A stretch of DNA of 64,000 bases from Polaromonas sp. JS666 (lineage in GTDB: Bacteria; Pseudomonadota; Gammaproteobacteria; Burkholderiales; Burkholderiaceae_C): assembly GCF_900103405.1 (NCBI RefSeq), contig NZ_FNHX01000002.1, forward strand, positions 624,496 to 688,495, in the 5' to 3' direction. Of this stretch, positions 35,070 to 42,690 are shown in pieces. Numbering within the stretch: the stretch's first letter is position 1; each line of letters begins with the position of its first letter. Position numbers and translations under genes: made by a program. The notes beneath the pieces are model-generated. The model was given only the letters and a program-made list of their open reading frames with translations, did no database searches and was not told where the DNA came from.

Positions 35070-36383
35070 TCAGAGCAGGACAAAGTCCGCGGTGGACGGG
35101 ATGCTGAAATCCTGGATCGCGACGCGCCGCTCTATCTTGTAGTGCTCGACGCCGGTCAGCTCGCGCAGGATGTAGGAATTGCGGTAGCAGCTCATCCCCA
35201 GGTCCTGGTTGGTCATGCCGTGGGTGTGCTGGCCGGCGTTCTGCACAAAGATCTCGCTGCCGTTGAAGTCGGCGGCATAGTTGCGCGCCAGCCGGTAGCG
35301 CCCCTGCTCGTCCCAGCGCAGGCGGTGCCGTATGCCGTCAACAAAGGGCGGGATGTTCTCGCGGTAGCCGGTGGCAAAGACCAGGCCCTCGCTGCGGTGC
35401 GCATAACGCGCCTCGCAGTCAAGCTGGCGGAATTCGATCTCGTAGCAGCCCTGGCCCGCGTCGTAGCGGCAGCCCTGCAGCTCGCAGTTGGTGATCAGGT
35501 GGGTGCGCAGCGGCCCCTGCTTGCGCCTGTCGTCCAAGAGGTCGTAGATCTGGTTGATCAGGCTGGCGTTGACGCCCTTGTAGAGGCTATCCTGCGCGCG
35601 GATGACGCGCTCTTTCTTGCGGTCGTCGAGGTGGTAGAAGTAATCGATGTAGTCCGGCGAGAACATTTCCAGCGTGAGCTTGGTGGTCTCCATCTGGAAG
35701 AAACGCGAAGAGCGGGTGATCCAGGTCAGGCTGTAATCGTGCGCCTCGGCTTCTTTCAGCAGGTCGTGGTAGACCTCGGCCGCGCTCTGGCCGCTGCCGA
35801 CGATGGTGATGGAGCGTTTTGTCTGCAGCTCGGCCTTGCGGGTGATGTAGTCGGCGGTGTGCAGGTAGCGGTGGCCGTCCGGCGCGCAGCAGGGGGGGAA
35901 CATGGGCTTGGAACCCACGCCCAGTACCAGCTTGCGGCAGCGCATGATGAAGGGCTCGCGCTGCGGCCCCTGCACGCCGGTGACCACATAACAGCCGGCC
36001 TCGGCGTCGTGCACGATCTCCTGCACCTCGTGCTCGAAGCGCGCCTTGCTCAGCCGTGCCGCGGCCCAGCGGCAGTAGGCGTTGTACTCGGCGCGCGTGA
36101 GGTAAAAACTCTCGCGGAAGTAGTAGGAGTAGATCTTCCCCTCTTCCTTGCAGTAGTTGAGGAAGCTGAAGTGGCTTGTCGGGTCCGCCAGGCTGACCAG
36201 GTCGGCCAGGAAGGGGTTTTGCAGCGTGGTGTTGTCGATCAGCATCCCGGGATGCCAGTTGAACTCCGCGTTGCGCTCCAGGAAAACCGCGTTCAGGCCG
36301 GCGATGGGCTCGGCCAGGCAGGCCAGGCTCAGGTTAAACGGCCCCAGCCCTATCGCAACAAAGTCATAGATATTCTTGTTCAT
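35070..36383 (-). CDS. alcA: FAD/NADPH-dependent diamine N-hydroxylase (AlcA/IucD family)
   Basis: 437 residues. The FAD motif is GLGPFNLSLA (12-21), the NADPH motif IVGSGQSAAEVYHDLL (GSGQS at 196-200), and the C-terminal ATGYR motif is VFATGYRENIPPF. The family hydroxylates the terminal amine of ornithine, lysine or putrescine/cadaverine; the alc-type context favours putrescine. The frame begins at a TTG (36392) that is glued to the GGGAG sequence. The ATG at 36383 lies nine bases from that Shine-Dalgarno sequence and is preferred. First biosynthetic gene of the operon, 116 bases behind the receptor gene. Confidence 0.9.
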   Translation of the reverse strand: MNKNIYDFVAIGLGPFNLSLACLAEPIAGLNAVFLERNAEFNWHPGMLIDNTTLQNPFLADLVSLADPTSHFSFLNYCKEEGKIYSYYFRESFYLTRAEYNAYCRWAAARLSKARFEHEVQEIVHDAEAGCYVVTGVQGPQREPFIMRCRKLVLGVGSKPMFPPCCAPDGHRYLHTADYITRKAELQTKRSITIVGSGQSAAEVYHDLLKEAEAHDYSLTWITRSSRFFQMETTKLTLEMFSPDYIDYFYHLDDRKKERVIRAQDSLYKGVNASLINQIYDLLDDRRKQGPLRTHLITNCELQGCRYDAGQGCYEIEFRQLDCEARYAHRSEGLVFATGYRENIPPFVDGIRHRLRWDEQGRYRLARNYAADFNGSEIFVQNAGQHTHGMTNQDLGMSCYRNSYILRELTGVEHYKIERRVAIQDFSIPSTADFVLL

Positions 36384-36448
36384 GGCACTCAACTCCCTGA
36401 TGGACTGGCACGCCGGTCAGCGCGCCACGTTGGTCGAAAAGAATTCCC

Positions 36449-36476
36449 GCGGCCGGGTGCTGCACCGGCCGCTTTT
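36449..36476. terminator. Hairpin between receptor gene and alcA
   Basis: A perfect 8-bp inverted repeat GCGGCCGG/CCGGCCGC (36449-36456 and 36465-36472) with an 8-base loop and TTTT on the plus side (36473-36476). For the minus-strand transcripts here it could attenuate read-through from the receptor gene into alcA, lowering biosynthesis relative to uptake. On that strand the trailing sequence is GGGAATTCTTTT, a weaker T-run. Confidence 0.5.
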
Positions 36477-36499
36477 CCTAACAGTGCTTTACCACTGCC

Positions 36500-38887
36500 C
36501 TACCACTGGTAGGTCACGGTCGCGGTGGCGCTGCGCGCATCGCCCCAGTAGCAGTACTGCTGGCTCAGGCAGGAAGCCACATAACTTTTGTCAAAAAGGT
36601 TGTTCACGGCGAGGCGCAGGTTGGCCCCCTTGAACGAAGGGTTGAGCTGGGCCAGGTCGACGCGCAGCATCAGGTCCACCAGGGTGTAGGGCGGCACCTT
36701 CATGCTGTTGGCGTTGTCAACCCAGCTGGAGCCCACGTAGCGCACGCCGGCACCCGCGGTGTAGCCCGGCGAGAAGTTCCAGTCGCCCCAGAGCGCTGCC
36801 ATGTGGCGCGGCGCCTGGTAGGGCGTGTTGCCGGTGAAGCCGTCCGACGATTCGGTGAACTTCATGTCGGTGTAGCTGTAGCTCGCGATCACCGAGACGC
36901 TTCGGCTCAGCTGCGAGCGGGCCTCCAGCTCCAGGCCGCGTGAGCGCACTTTGCCGGTGGGTTCGAAATAGCTGGCGCCCACCGGGCGCGTGGCGACATT
37001 TTTTTGCGACAGCTCGTAGACCGCCGCGGAGAGCAAGGTGTTGGAGTCCTTGGGCTGGTAGCGGACGCCGACCTCCAGCTGTTTGGTCTCGGCGGGCGCC
37101 AGGTTGTTGCCCAGCCTGTCGTTGCGCAGGCTGGGGTTGAAGCCGTCGGAATAACCCACATAGGGCGCGACGCCGTTGTCGAACAGGTAAACCACGCCCG
37201 CGCGCTTGGTGAACTTGGAGCCGCTCCACTGTGCCGGGTTGCCGGTGCCGTACTGGTTGGAGGCCTTGGCCCAGTCCATGCGACCGCCCAGCGTAAAGCG
37301 CCAGCGCTCCAGCTCGGTCTGGTTTTGCAGGTAAAGGCCGGTCTGCTCGAGCTTGCGGTCTATCGGGTCGCTGGTCACGCCGGCGAGGCCCGGGGCGCCA
37401 TAGCTCGGCGTGAACACATTGATGGGCAGCGCGCTGCCCGATTCCCAGCTGCCGCTGACGCGGCGCTTCTGGTAGTCCAGCCCGGCCAGCACGGTGTGTT
37501 TGAGCGCGCCGGTCTGGTAGTGGCCTTCGAGCTGGTTGTCTATGGTGTTGCCGCGCGTGGATTCGTTGGCGCCCGAGTAGTAGCGCGTGAGCTCGTTGGC
37601 GCTGGCCCAACCAAAGCCGTAGATCTGGCGCAGCGTGGTGTCGGCCCGCACGTGGCGGAAGTTCTGGCGGAACTTCCAGGCGTCGTTAAAGGCATGCTCG
37701 AACTGGTAGCCGAGGAAGCTCTGCTTGCGCTGGTATTTTTCGACGCTGGGGTCGCCGTCAAAGAAATAGCGCGAGATCAGCCGCCCGTTGTGGCCCGCAT
37801 TGAGGCTGGCGTCTGCCGGCACGCCGCTGTGGTAGCTGCCGTTGGGGTCGTCCTGCAGGTAGGCCTGCAGTAGCAAGCGTGTGTCCGTGGACGGGTTGAT
37901 GGCCAGGGACGCGGCCAGCGCCTGGCGCTCTTCCTTGACCGTGTTGAACTGCGAGTCCAGCGAGCGCGACAGCGCCGTCAGGCGAAACGCCATCACGCCA
38001 TCCTTGTCGATGGGGCCGGAAAGATCGACGGCGGCTTCGCGGCGGTTGCGGTTGCCGACAGTGAGCTGCACTTCGCGGTAGGGCTGGTACTGCGGCGTCA
38101 TGCTGGTCAGCGCCACCAGGCCGCCCGGCGATGCGCGGCCGTAGAGCACCGAGGCCGGGCCGCGCACCACGTCGATGCGCTCGAGGAAATAGGGATCGAC
38201 CTGCATGGAGGTGTAGCTGCCCTGGTCGCTGAGCATGCGCAGGCCGTCGAGCAGGGTGCTGTCCACGCTGCTGTCCTTGAAGCCGCGCAGGGCCACGTAG
38301 TCGTAGCGGTTGGAAGAGCCCACCAGCCCGGTGAAAACACCGGGCGAGTAGTTCAGCGCCTCGGGAACGCTGCGCGGCTTCTGGTCTTCGAGCTGCTGCT
38401 TGGTAATCACCGAGATGGACTGCGGCGTCTCGAGGATGGGCGTGTCGGTCTTGGAGCCCGCGGCGCTGCGTTTGGCGACATAACCGTTGCCACCGCTGGT
38501 CGCCGTTTCCTGTTCGGCGCTGGCCGTCACGGTCACCACCGGCAGGGTCGAGGCACTGGTCGCGGCCGAAGCCGCCTTCACGACAAACACATGGCCGTCT
38601 ATGGCCGCCGCCAGGCCGCTGCCGGCCAGCAGGCGGTCCAGCGCCTGCTGCGGCGTCAGCCGGCCGGACACCGCGGGCGCGGTTTTGCCGGCCACCAGCG
38701 CGGGCTGCACCATGAGTTCCAGCCCGGCCTGCTGTGCCAGGGTGTTGAGCGCCTGGGCCAGGGGTTGCGCCGCCATGCTGATCTGCATGGGCGTGGCCGC
38801 GCCTTGGGAACCTTGGGAATAGACCACCGTGCTGCCCAGGGCCAAAGCCAGGGCCAAAGGGGGCAGGTGGAAGCGGGAACGAGGCAT
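36500..38887 (-). CDS. TonB-dependent siderophore receptor with STN signalling domain
   Basis: 795 residues from the ATG at 38887 (the frame to 38941 is not needed). A signal peptide is followed by an STN domain (about 33-105, SMAAQPLAQALNTLAQQAGL), the domain that talks to FecR. A TonB-box-like LPVVTVTAS and plug start TPILETPQSISVITKQQLED follow, then a 22-strand barrel ending ATVTYQW with terminal aromatic residue. It binds and imports the ferric siderophore and can signal its presence. fecR and fecI lie directly upstream, biosynthetic genes directly downstream. A Fur-like box and ECF-type motif precede it. Confidence 0.93.
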   Translation of the reverse strand: MPRSRFHLPPLALALALGSTVVYSQGSQGAATPMQISMAAQPLAQALNTLAQQAGLELMVQPALVAGKTAPAVSGRLTPQQALDRLLAGSGLAAAIDGHVFVVKAASAATSASTLPVVTVTASAEQETATSGGNGYVAKRSAAGSKTDTPILETPQSISVITKQQLEDQKPRSVPEALNYSPGVFTGLVGSSNRYDYVALRGFKDSSVDSTLLDGLRMLSDQGSYTSMQVDPYFLERIDVVRGPASVLYGRASPGGLVALTSMTPQYQPYREVQLTVGNRNRREAAVDLSGPIDKDGVMAFRLTALSRSLDSQFNTVKEERQALAASLAINPSTDTRLLLQAYLQDDPNGSYHSGVPADASLNAGHNGRLISRYFFDGDPSVEKYQRKQSFLGYQFEHAFNDAWKFRQNFRHVRADTTLRQIYGFGWASANELTRYYSGANESTRGNTIDNQLEGHYQTGALKHTVLAGLDYQKRRVSGSWESGSALPINVFTPSYGAPGLAGVTSDPIDRKLEQTGLYLQNQTELERWRFTLGGRMDWAKASNQYGTGNPAQWSGSKFTKRAGVVYLFDNGVAPYVGYSDGFNPSLRNDRLGNNLAPAETKQLEVGVRYQPKDSNTLLSAAVYELSQKNVATRPVGASYFEPTGKVRSRGLELEARSQLSRSVSVIASYSYTDMKFTESSDGFTGNTPYQAPRHMAALWGDWNFSPGYTAGAGVRYVGSSWVDNANSMKVPPYTLVDLMLRVDLAQLNPSFKGANLRLAVNNLFDKSYVASCLSQQYCYWGDARSATATVTYQW

Positions 38888-38913
38888 GCGTGCAAATCTC
38901 CGGAGAAGGTGTA

Positions 38914-38932
38914 AATAAGAATCCTTCTCAAG
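38914..38932 (-). promoter_or_regulatory. Weaker Fur-box-like sequence before the receptor gene
   Basis: AATAAGAATCCTTCTCAAG on the plus strand matches 14 of 19 positions of AATGAGAATGATTCTCATT, a form of the Fur box. It overlaps the predicted transcription start of the receptor gene, next to the ECF-type motif at 38932-38966. Match level is modest. Confidence 0.45.
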
Positions 38933-38966
38933 TAGACGCATGGGCTTTGGGAAACCCTAGGTCGGG
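38932..38966 (-). promoter_or_regulatory. Probable ECF-sigma promoter of the receptor gene
   Basis: Read on the minus strand, CCTAGGGTTT (-35-like) and TGCGTCTAC (-10-like) are separated by 11 bases. The 35-base block is 27/35 identical, with the same spacing, to 40107-40141 before fecR. The -10-like part ends 45 bases before the receptor ATG. Shared motif plus neighbouring fecI suggest that this sigma factor drives both. Confidence 0.65.
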
Positions 38967-39012
38967 CGCAAAGTTTTTTTGCGCCGCGGAATTGCCCCGT
39001 GCTAATAGCCGC

Positions 39013-40083
39013 TTAACGGCCGGCGGAAACGATCTCGGCCTCGCCGCCCTGCTCGCGCAGCCGCACCGGCAGGACCTGCGGCAAGAGGCGGGCGAAGTTG
39101 CCCGGCCGGCGCGGGTCGAAGGTGCCGGTCACGCGCAGCGCGGCGACGGCCGGATCTGCGACGCTGAGGTGCGCCGGGCCGTAGCGCTCGAACTCGGCCA
39201 GGGCCTGGGCCAGCGGCGTGTCGTCAAAACTCACGCGGCTTTCACGCCAGGGCGCGATGCCGGCGGCGGGAACGGCGGAGACGGCGCCCAGCAGCCCCGT
39301 CACGTCACTCGCGATTTGCTGGCCGGCGACGAGTTCGACGGCCGCACTGTTCGCAGTGGAGCGCCCGGCCTGCGCCACGCGCACCCGCCCCTCTTCCACG
39401 GCGACCTGCACGCCCGCCCGTCCCGGCACGCCCGGCGTGTAGCGCACCGAAAAGCGTGTACCCACCACCGTGATACGCAAGGGGCCGGCCAGCACGTCGA
39501 AGGGACGGCCCGCATCGCCCGCGACCTGGAACATGGCCTGGCCCTGCGGCAGGCGGACCTCGCGGCGCCCGCGGTAAATCGCCACCTCGGCGGTGCTCAA
39601 GGTGTCCAGCCGCAGGCGGCTGCCTTCAGGCAATGTCACTTCCAGTTGCTGGCCGCGCGCGGTGGCAAAACTCTGTGTGAACAAGGCTTGCTGCTGCCAG
39701 AGGTTCCAGGCCAGGTAGCTGCCGCAGGACACCATGAGTGCCACGGCGGCCAGCGCGGCCTGCGGTGTCCAGGCGGCAAGCCCACGCCACCAGGCGCGCG
39801 GTCGTGGCAGCGCGTGGGCCGCAGCGGCTGCCTTGTCGTCGGCGAGGTTTTGCCTCAGCGTGCACAGGCCAGAGTCCGGCAATGCGTCGAGCGCGCGCCA
39901 GTCGTCCTGGTGGCGCGCGAAGGCCGCGCGGTGGGCGCTGTCCTTAGCAAGCCAGGCCTGGAAGCCGGCCTCGCCAGCCGCATCGAATGATCCGCCGGTA
40001 CGCCGGACAAACCAGTCCAGCGCTGCCTCGTCGGTTTCTGTGGACGGTGCGGCTGGCGGGTGGGCTGGCGGCGGGATGTTCAT
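39013..40083 (-). CDS. fecR: FecR-family anti-sigma/sigma regulator
   Basis: 356 residues from the ATG at 40083. An N-terminal DUF4880 segment (EAALDWFVRRTGGSFDAAGE; AFARHQDDWRALDAL) is cytoplasmic, followed by one membrane helix (AALAAVALMVSCGSYLAWNL) and the periplasmic FecR domain (TLPEGSRLRLDTLSTAEVAI; VVGTRFSVRY). A C-terminal STN-like part (FDDTPLAQALAEFERYGPAH) follows. It relays occupancy of the receptor to the FecI sigma. It starts 81 bases after the fecI stop and is preceded by its own ECF-type motif. Confidence 0.9.
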   Translation of the reverse strand: MNIPPPAHPPAAPSTETDEAALDWFVRRTGGSFDAAGEAGFQAWLAKDSAHRAAFARHQDDWRALDALPDSGLCTLRQNLADDKAAAAAHALPRPRAWWRGLAAWTPQAALAAVALMVSCGSYLAWNLWQQQALFTQSFATARGQQLEVTLPEGSRLRLDTLSTAEVAIYRGRREVRLPQGQAMFQVAGDAGRPFDVLAGPLRITVVGTRFSVRYTPGVPGRAGVQVAVEEGRVRVAQAGRSTANSAAVELVAGQQIASDVTGLLGAVSAVPAAGIAPWRESRVSFDDTPLAQALAEFERYGPAHLSVADPAVAALRVTGTFDPRRPGNFARLLPQVLPVRLREQGGEAEIVSAGR

Positions 40084-40106
40084 GGCGTGCTTATCGGCTC
40101 TTGGAT

Positions 40107-40141
40107 GTAGACGCACGAGCTCGCCAAAACCCTAGGCCGGG
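40107..40141 (-). promoter_or_regulatory. Probable ECF-sigma promoter of fecR
   Basis: Minus-strand CCTAGGGTTT and TGCGTCTAC with the same 11-base spacing as the element before the receptor gene. It lies in the 81-base gap between fecI and fecR, ending 24 bases before the fecR ATG. Two independent upstream regions with one conserved block argue for a shared sigma factor. Confidence 0.65.
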
Positions 40142-40164
40142 GAAACAGGAATGTTGGCAAGGGC

Positions 40165-40761
40165 TCATTCGCGGGCGGGTTTTCTTCTTCGGAGTTTGGG
40201 GAGCGGGGCCGCGGTGGGCGTTCCGTCCAGCGCATCGCGGCAGCGCCTGCAGGCGTCCAGGGCCAGCTTGATGTGCTGCTCGACCATTTTTCGCGATATG
40301 CCCATCAGCTCCGCCACTTCGGAATGCGGCAGGCCGTCAAACTTGTGCAGGATAAAAGCCTCGCGGCAGCGCAGAGGCAGGGCGTCTATGACGGCCAGCA
40401 GGGCATCCACACCCTGCGCGGAAGAAGCGGCCGCATCGGGCTCGCAAGCTTCTGGCGCCGCGAGGCTGTCGAGTTCGGCCGCCGAAGCCTCGGCATCCGT
40501 GCGCAGCGCCTCGCCGCGCACTTCGCTGCGGCGGTACTGGTCGACCTGCAGGTTGCGCGCCGTGCGGTAGAGCAGCGCACGCGGCTCGGGCACGGCCTGG
40601 CCCGAATGCTGCACCGCCAGCACGCGCGCATAACTTTCCTGCACGATATCGGCCGCGGCATCACGGTTGCGCAGCGTGCGGGAACAGAAGTTCAGCAGTT
40701 CTTGGTAATAGCGCTCAAGCACAGGTCGGTCAATGCCATGGGAAAAGACGAACCCCTCCAA
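40165..40761 (-). CDS. fecI: FecI-type ECF RNA polymerase sigma factor
   Basis: Up to 198 residues. Region 2 reads NRDAAADIVQESYARVLAVQ and region 4 LPLRCREAFILHKFDGLPHS, then EVAELMGISRKMVEQHIKLA, typical of iron-responsive FecI-like sigma factors. The start is unclear: TTG at 40761 and GTG at 40722 are in frame, but a strong GGAGGGG (40753-40759) and ATG (40739) lie out of frame. Preceded by a strong Fur box, it should be made in iron starvation and then, with FecR and receptor signalling, drive transport genes. Confidence 0.88.
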   Translation of the reverse strand: MEGFVFSHGIDRPVLERYYQELLNFCSRTLRNRDAAADIVQESYARVLAVQHSGQAVPEPRALLYRTARNLQVDQYRRSEVRGEALRTDAEASAAELDSLAAPEACEPDAAASSAQGVDALLAVIDALPLRCREAFILHKFDGLPHSEVAELMGISRKMVEQHIKLALDACRRCRDALDGTPTAAPLPKLRRRKPARE

Positions 40762-40807
40762 GCGGCAGACGAGATGTGGCGGTGGCTGACCAGGCGCGCG
40801 CGTCGTA

Positions 40808-40826
40808 GATGGGAATTATTCTCATT
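40808..40826 (-). promoter_or_regulatory. Fur box upstream of fecI
   Basis: On the minus strand AATGAGAATAATTCCCATC matches AATGAGAATGATTCTCATT at 16 of 19 positions. It lies 47 bases before the annotated fecI start. Iron-bound Fur here would repress fecI and hence the whole siderophore locus. The plus strand reads from the same site toward the candidate RNA at 40836-41005. Confidence 0.75.
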
Positions 40827-40835
40827 ATGACCGAA

Positions 40836-41005
40836 GCGGGCCGCGGGCTTCGCTTCGATGGGTATCGTTACCTTTGATACCAGCATCCAGTTCTGCTGGA
40901 TTGATTGCCCCAAGCCGCCTTGAGCAACTTTGGCAAGCAGCGGCGTGGCGAGGCAAATGCAAAATCCAAAGGAAAAGGGCCTGCAAGAAACTTGCAGGCC
41001 CTTTT
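40836..41005 (+). ncRNA. Candidate iron-regulated small RNA
   Basis: A protein-free stretch of about 170 bases begins beside the Fur box, has two stem-loops (40861-40881 and 40880-40899, partly exclusive) and ends in a 15-bp perfect terminator stem with T-run. This layout resembles Fur-controlled small RNAs. No clear plus-strand -35/-10 pair is seen and the terminator is symmetrical, so strand and existence are uncertain. Confidence 0.3.
40973..41005. terminator. Strong bidirectional intrinsic terminator
   Basis: AAAAGGGCCTGCAAG (40973-40987) and its exact complement (40991-41005) enclose an AAA loop; the stem is 15 bp with A and T runs on both ends. No protein gene precedes it on the plus strand, and on the minus strand none lies directly upstream except the divergent 41149 gene. 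Confidence 0.85.
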
Positions 41006-41148
41006 CGGATGGGTGGCATGGACGGCTGATTCCGGTAATCCTGCATGGCATCTCACCTGATACATTCCCTTGTCTTTGTTGGCCAATGCGGGATCGACGA
41101 CTTTGGGCTATCTGCTGCCGTCAAGCAGCTCTTCCTGAAAGGGAAATC

Positions 41149-41349
41149 ATGTCGCGTTTGTGGAAAGTATTGATCGTTCTCAGTCTTGCGCTAAGCGCCG
41201 TGTGCGCCCTGTATATCTGCGCTTTGCTCTACCCGAATCCGTACAGTACGCAATATTACGAAACCCAGCAATTGAAGCTGGAACTGCACCAACTGAGGGT
41301 AGAGATGGCCGAACTCAAGGCAACGCAGACACTTCAGAAAAACAAATGA
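41149..41349 (+). CDS. Small membrane-anchored hypothetical protein (66 residues)
   Basis: The ATG at 41149 follows GAAAGGG by five bases. The product has one membrane helix (WKVLIVLSLALSAVCALYIC, residues 5-24) and a C-terminal amphipathic helix (QQLKLELHQLRVEMAELKAT) that could form a coiled coil. The longer frame to 40930 includes terminator sequence and is not used. Nothing in the neighbours explains it; no family recognised. Confidence 0.6.
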   Translation: MSRLWKVLIVLSLALSAVCALYICALLYPNPYSTQYYETQQLKLELHQLRVEMAELKATQTLQKNK

Positions 41350-41494
41350 CGCTGTCGCGCCGGCAGCGTCCGGTTAAATGTCGGACAAAAGCAATTGGTT
41401 GGTGGAAGCTGGCGGTTCCGGCTGGGTGCGATCGGGTTGCGAGGCCCTTGAAACCCTGGCTTTTTAGGGCCAGGCCTTTCTCGCTTCTGATGCC

Positions 41495-42574
41495 TCAATT
41501 GAGGAGTTTGAAAACCGCGACTTCCTTTTTCCCGTCTTGCGTGATCGTCACGCGGGTAAGGGAAATATTCGGGTCGTAGGGATCCTTCAGATACTCGAAG
41601 TGCGCGCTTGGCCCTCTACGCGGCGTGACAGAAACTACCCGACTCTGCTCATCGTAGGTCATGGTCTGCTTGCTGTCATCAAGGTAGATGATGGCAGTCA
41701 TGTTGTCACGACTGTCGTATTCAAATCGTTGCGATTCGCCAGAGGTAAATTCCTGGCTGATCAGGCGATTCTTGGCGTCATATTGAAAGCGCGTAAGCTC
41801 TCCATTCTTGTTCGTAGCCGAAGTCACCAGCTTGCTTTGAGAATCCCTGGTCACGCTGAACGTTGTTCCGGATAAGCCCTCACGGCTTTCCACGCCGACC
41901 AACGCCCCTTGCAGCGTGTAGGTTTCGGTGGCGATAGGGCACTGGCCTGAGAAAACACGGATCATGTTGTTTCCCCGGCGGCGAATTTCACTGCTCTCGC
42001 GGCACACATCCCCCTTGAACGCAGTTGTAGCGGCAAAGACGGACCCGTCAGCAGGTGGCTCGAAAGACTCCAGCTTGAGCTCGACGGGGCCCCGGTCAGG
42101 TAGCGCACCCGATTTGACCGCCGAGTAATAAGCTTCGCGCTTCTTGATACGCGCCTGGTTTTCGACTTCGATCGCATAGCGTGCCATCAAGGCCTTCTCG
42201 CTGCCATAGGCCTGTCCGACGCTGTCTTTTTTAAGTGCGTAGGGAGTGGTCGCCCCGGTGCCATTTTCTTTGATCCACAAGCTGCCATCGGCGTTAAAGG
42301 TGATGGCATTGTCCATCTGGGTTCCCCAGCCCAAGCCATAGGCGCCTTTGTATTCAGATTGGGAGTTATAGACGCGCTCAAAGGGGAAAGCGGAAGTGTC
42401 CTTATTGCCCTGGAAGGTCTTGTAGGTGATCGCGAAATTGCCGTTGCGAACGTTCACACCCTTCACAAGATAAAAGCCGCTTTCTGGAACCTCGATGATC
42501 TTGGGTGAGTCGGCCCCAAAAGAGTTGAGTGATGCAAACAACAGGCTAAAAAAAAGCCAGCTCCGCTGGATCAT
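41495..42574 (-). CDS. Short secreted YD-repeat protein without toxin tip
   Basis: 359 residues from the ATG at 42574 (AGGGGAA upstream). A signal peptide ends near SFG-AD. An RHS-type opening (VNVRNGNFAITYKTFQGNKD; AYGLGWGTQMDNAI) is followed by a helical Lys-rich insert (about 95-125) and a few YD repeats (GELTRFQYDAKNRLISQEFT; SQRFEYDSRDNMTAIIYLDD). It lacks the RHS core and any toxin, ending KKEVAVFKLLN. It may be a complete small YD protein of the cell surface rather than a truncation, because the end carries no frameshift sign. Similar in style to the RHS pair at 22-28 kb. Confidence 0.75.
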   Translation of the reverse strand: MIQRSWLFFSLLFASLNSFGADSPKIIEVPESGFYLVKGVNVRNGNFAITYKTFQGNKDTSAFPFERVYNSQSEYKGAYGLGWGTQMDNAITFNADGSLWIKENGTGATTPYALKKDSVGQAYGSEKALMARYAIEVENQARIKKREAYYSAVKSGALPDRGPVELKLESFEPPADGSVFAATTAFKGDVCRESSEIRRRGNNMIRVFSGQCPIATETYTLQGALVGVESREGLSGTTFSVTRDSQSKLVTSATNKNGELTRFQYDAKNRLISQEFTSGESQRFEYDSRDNMTAIIYLDDSKQTMTYDEQSRVVSVTPRRGPSAHFEYLKDPYDPNISLTRVTITQDGKKEVAVFKLLN

Positions 42575-42690
42575 TGGTGTTCCCCTATGGTGGTTCATCG
42601 ATTGTTTGATGGGTTGATATTCGAACTGCATCGCCAGCGCGCCAGAACGGCCCTCACCCCTCAGGTGCAAAGCCCCGTCGCGGCCCGCGT

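Larger units (their letters stand above)
40762..41148. other. Regulatory intergenic region between fecI and the 41149 gene
   Basis: A 387-base gap holding the Fur box at 40808-40826, two overlapping hairpins (GGTATC..GATACC 40861-40881, CCAGCA..TGCTGG 40880-40899) and a strong terminator at 40973-41005. Frames in this gap (40692-41051 minus, 40930 plus) are not protein-like. See the separate ncRNA entry. Confidence 0.6.

Noticed and set aside
36500..38887. Aerobactin locus (iucABCD-iutA)
   Set aside because: Only one IucA/IucC-type synthetase is present where aerobactin needs two, and a Rieske oxygenase is added, so an alcaligin-type product fits better.
40692..41051. 119-residue minus frame crossing the Fur box and terminator
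   Set aside because: It runs through regulatory sequence and a terminator hairpin and has no protein features; only its last 15 codons (from 40739) are of interest.
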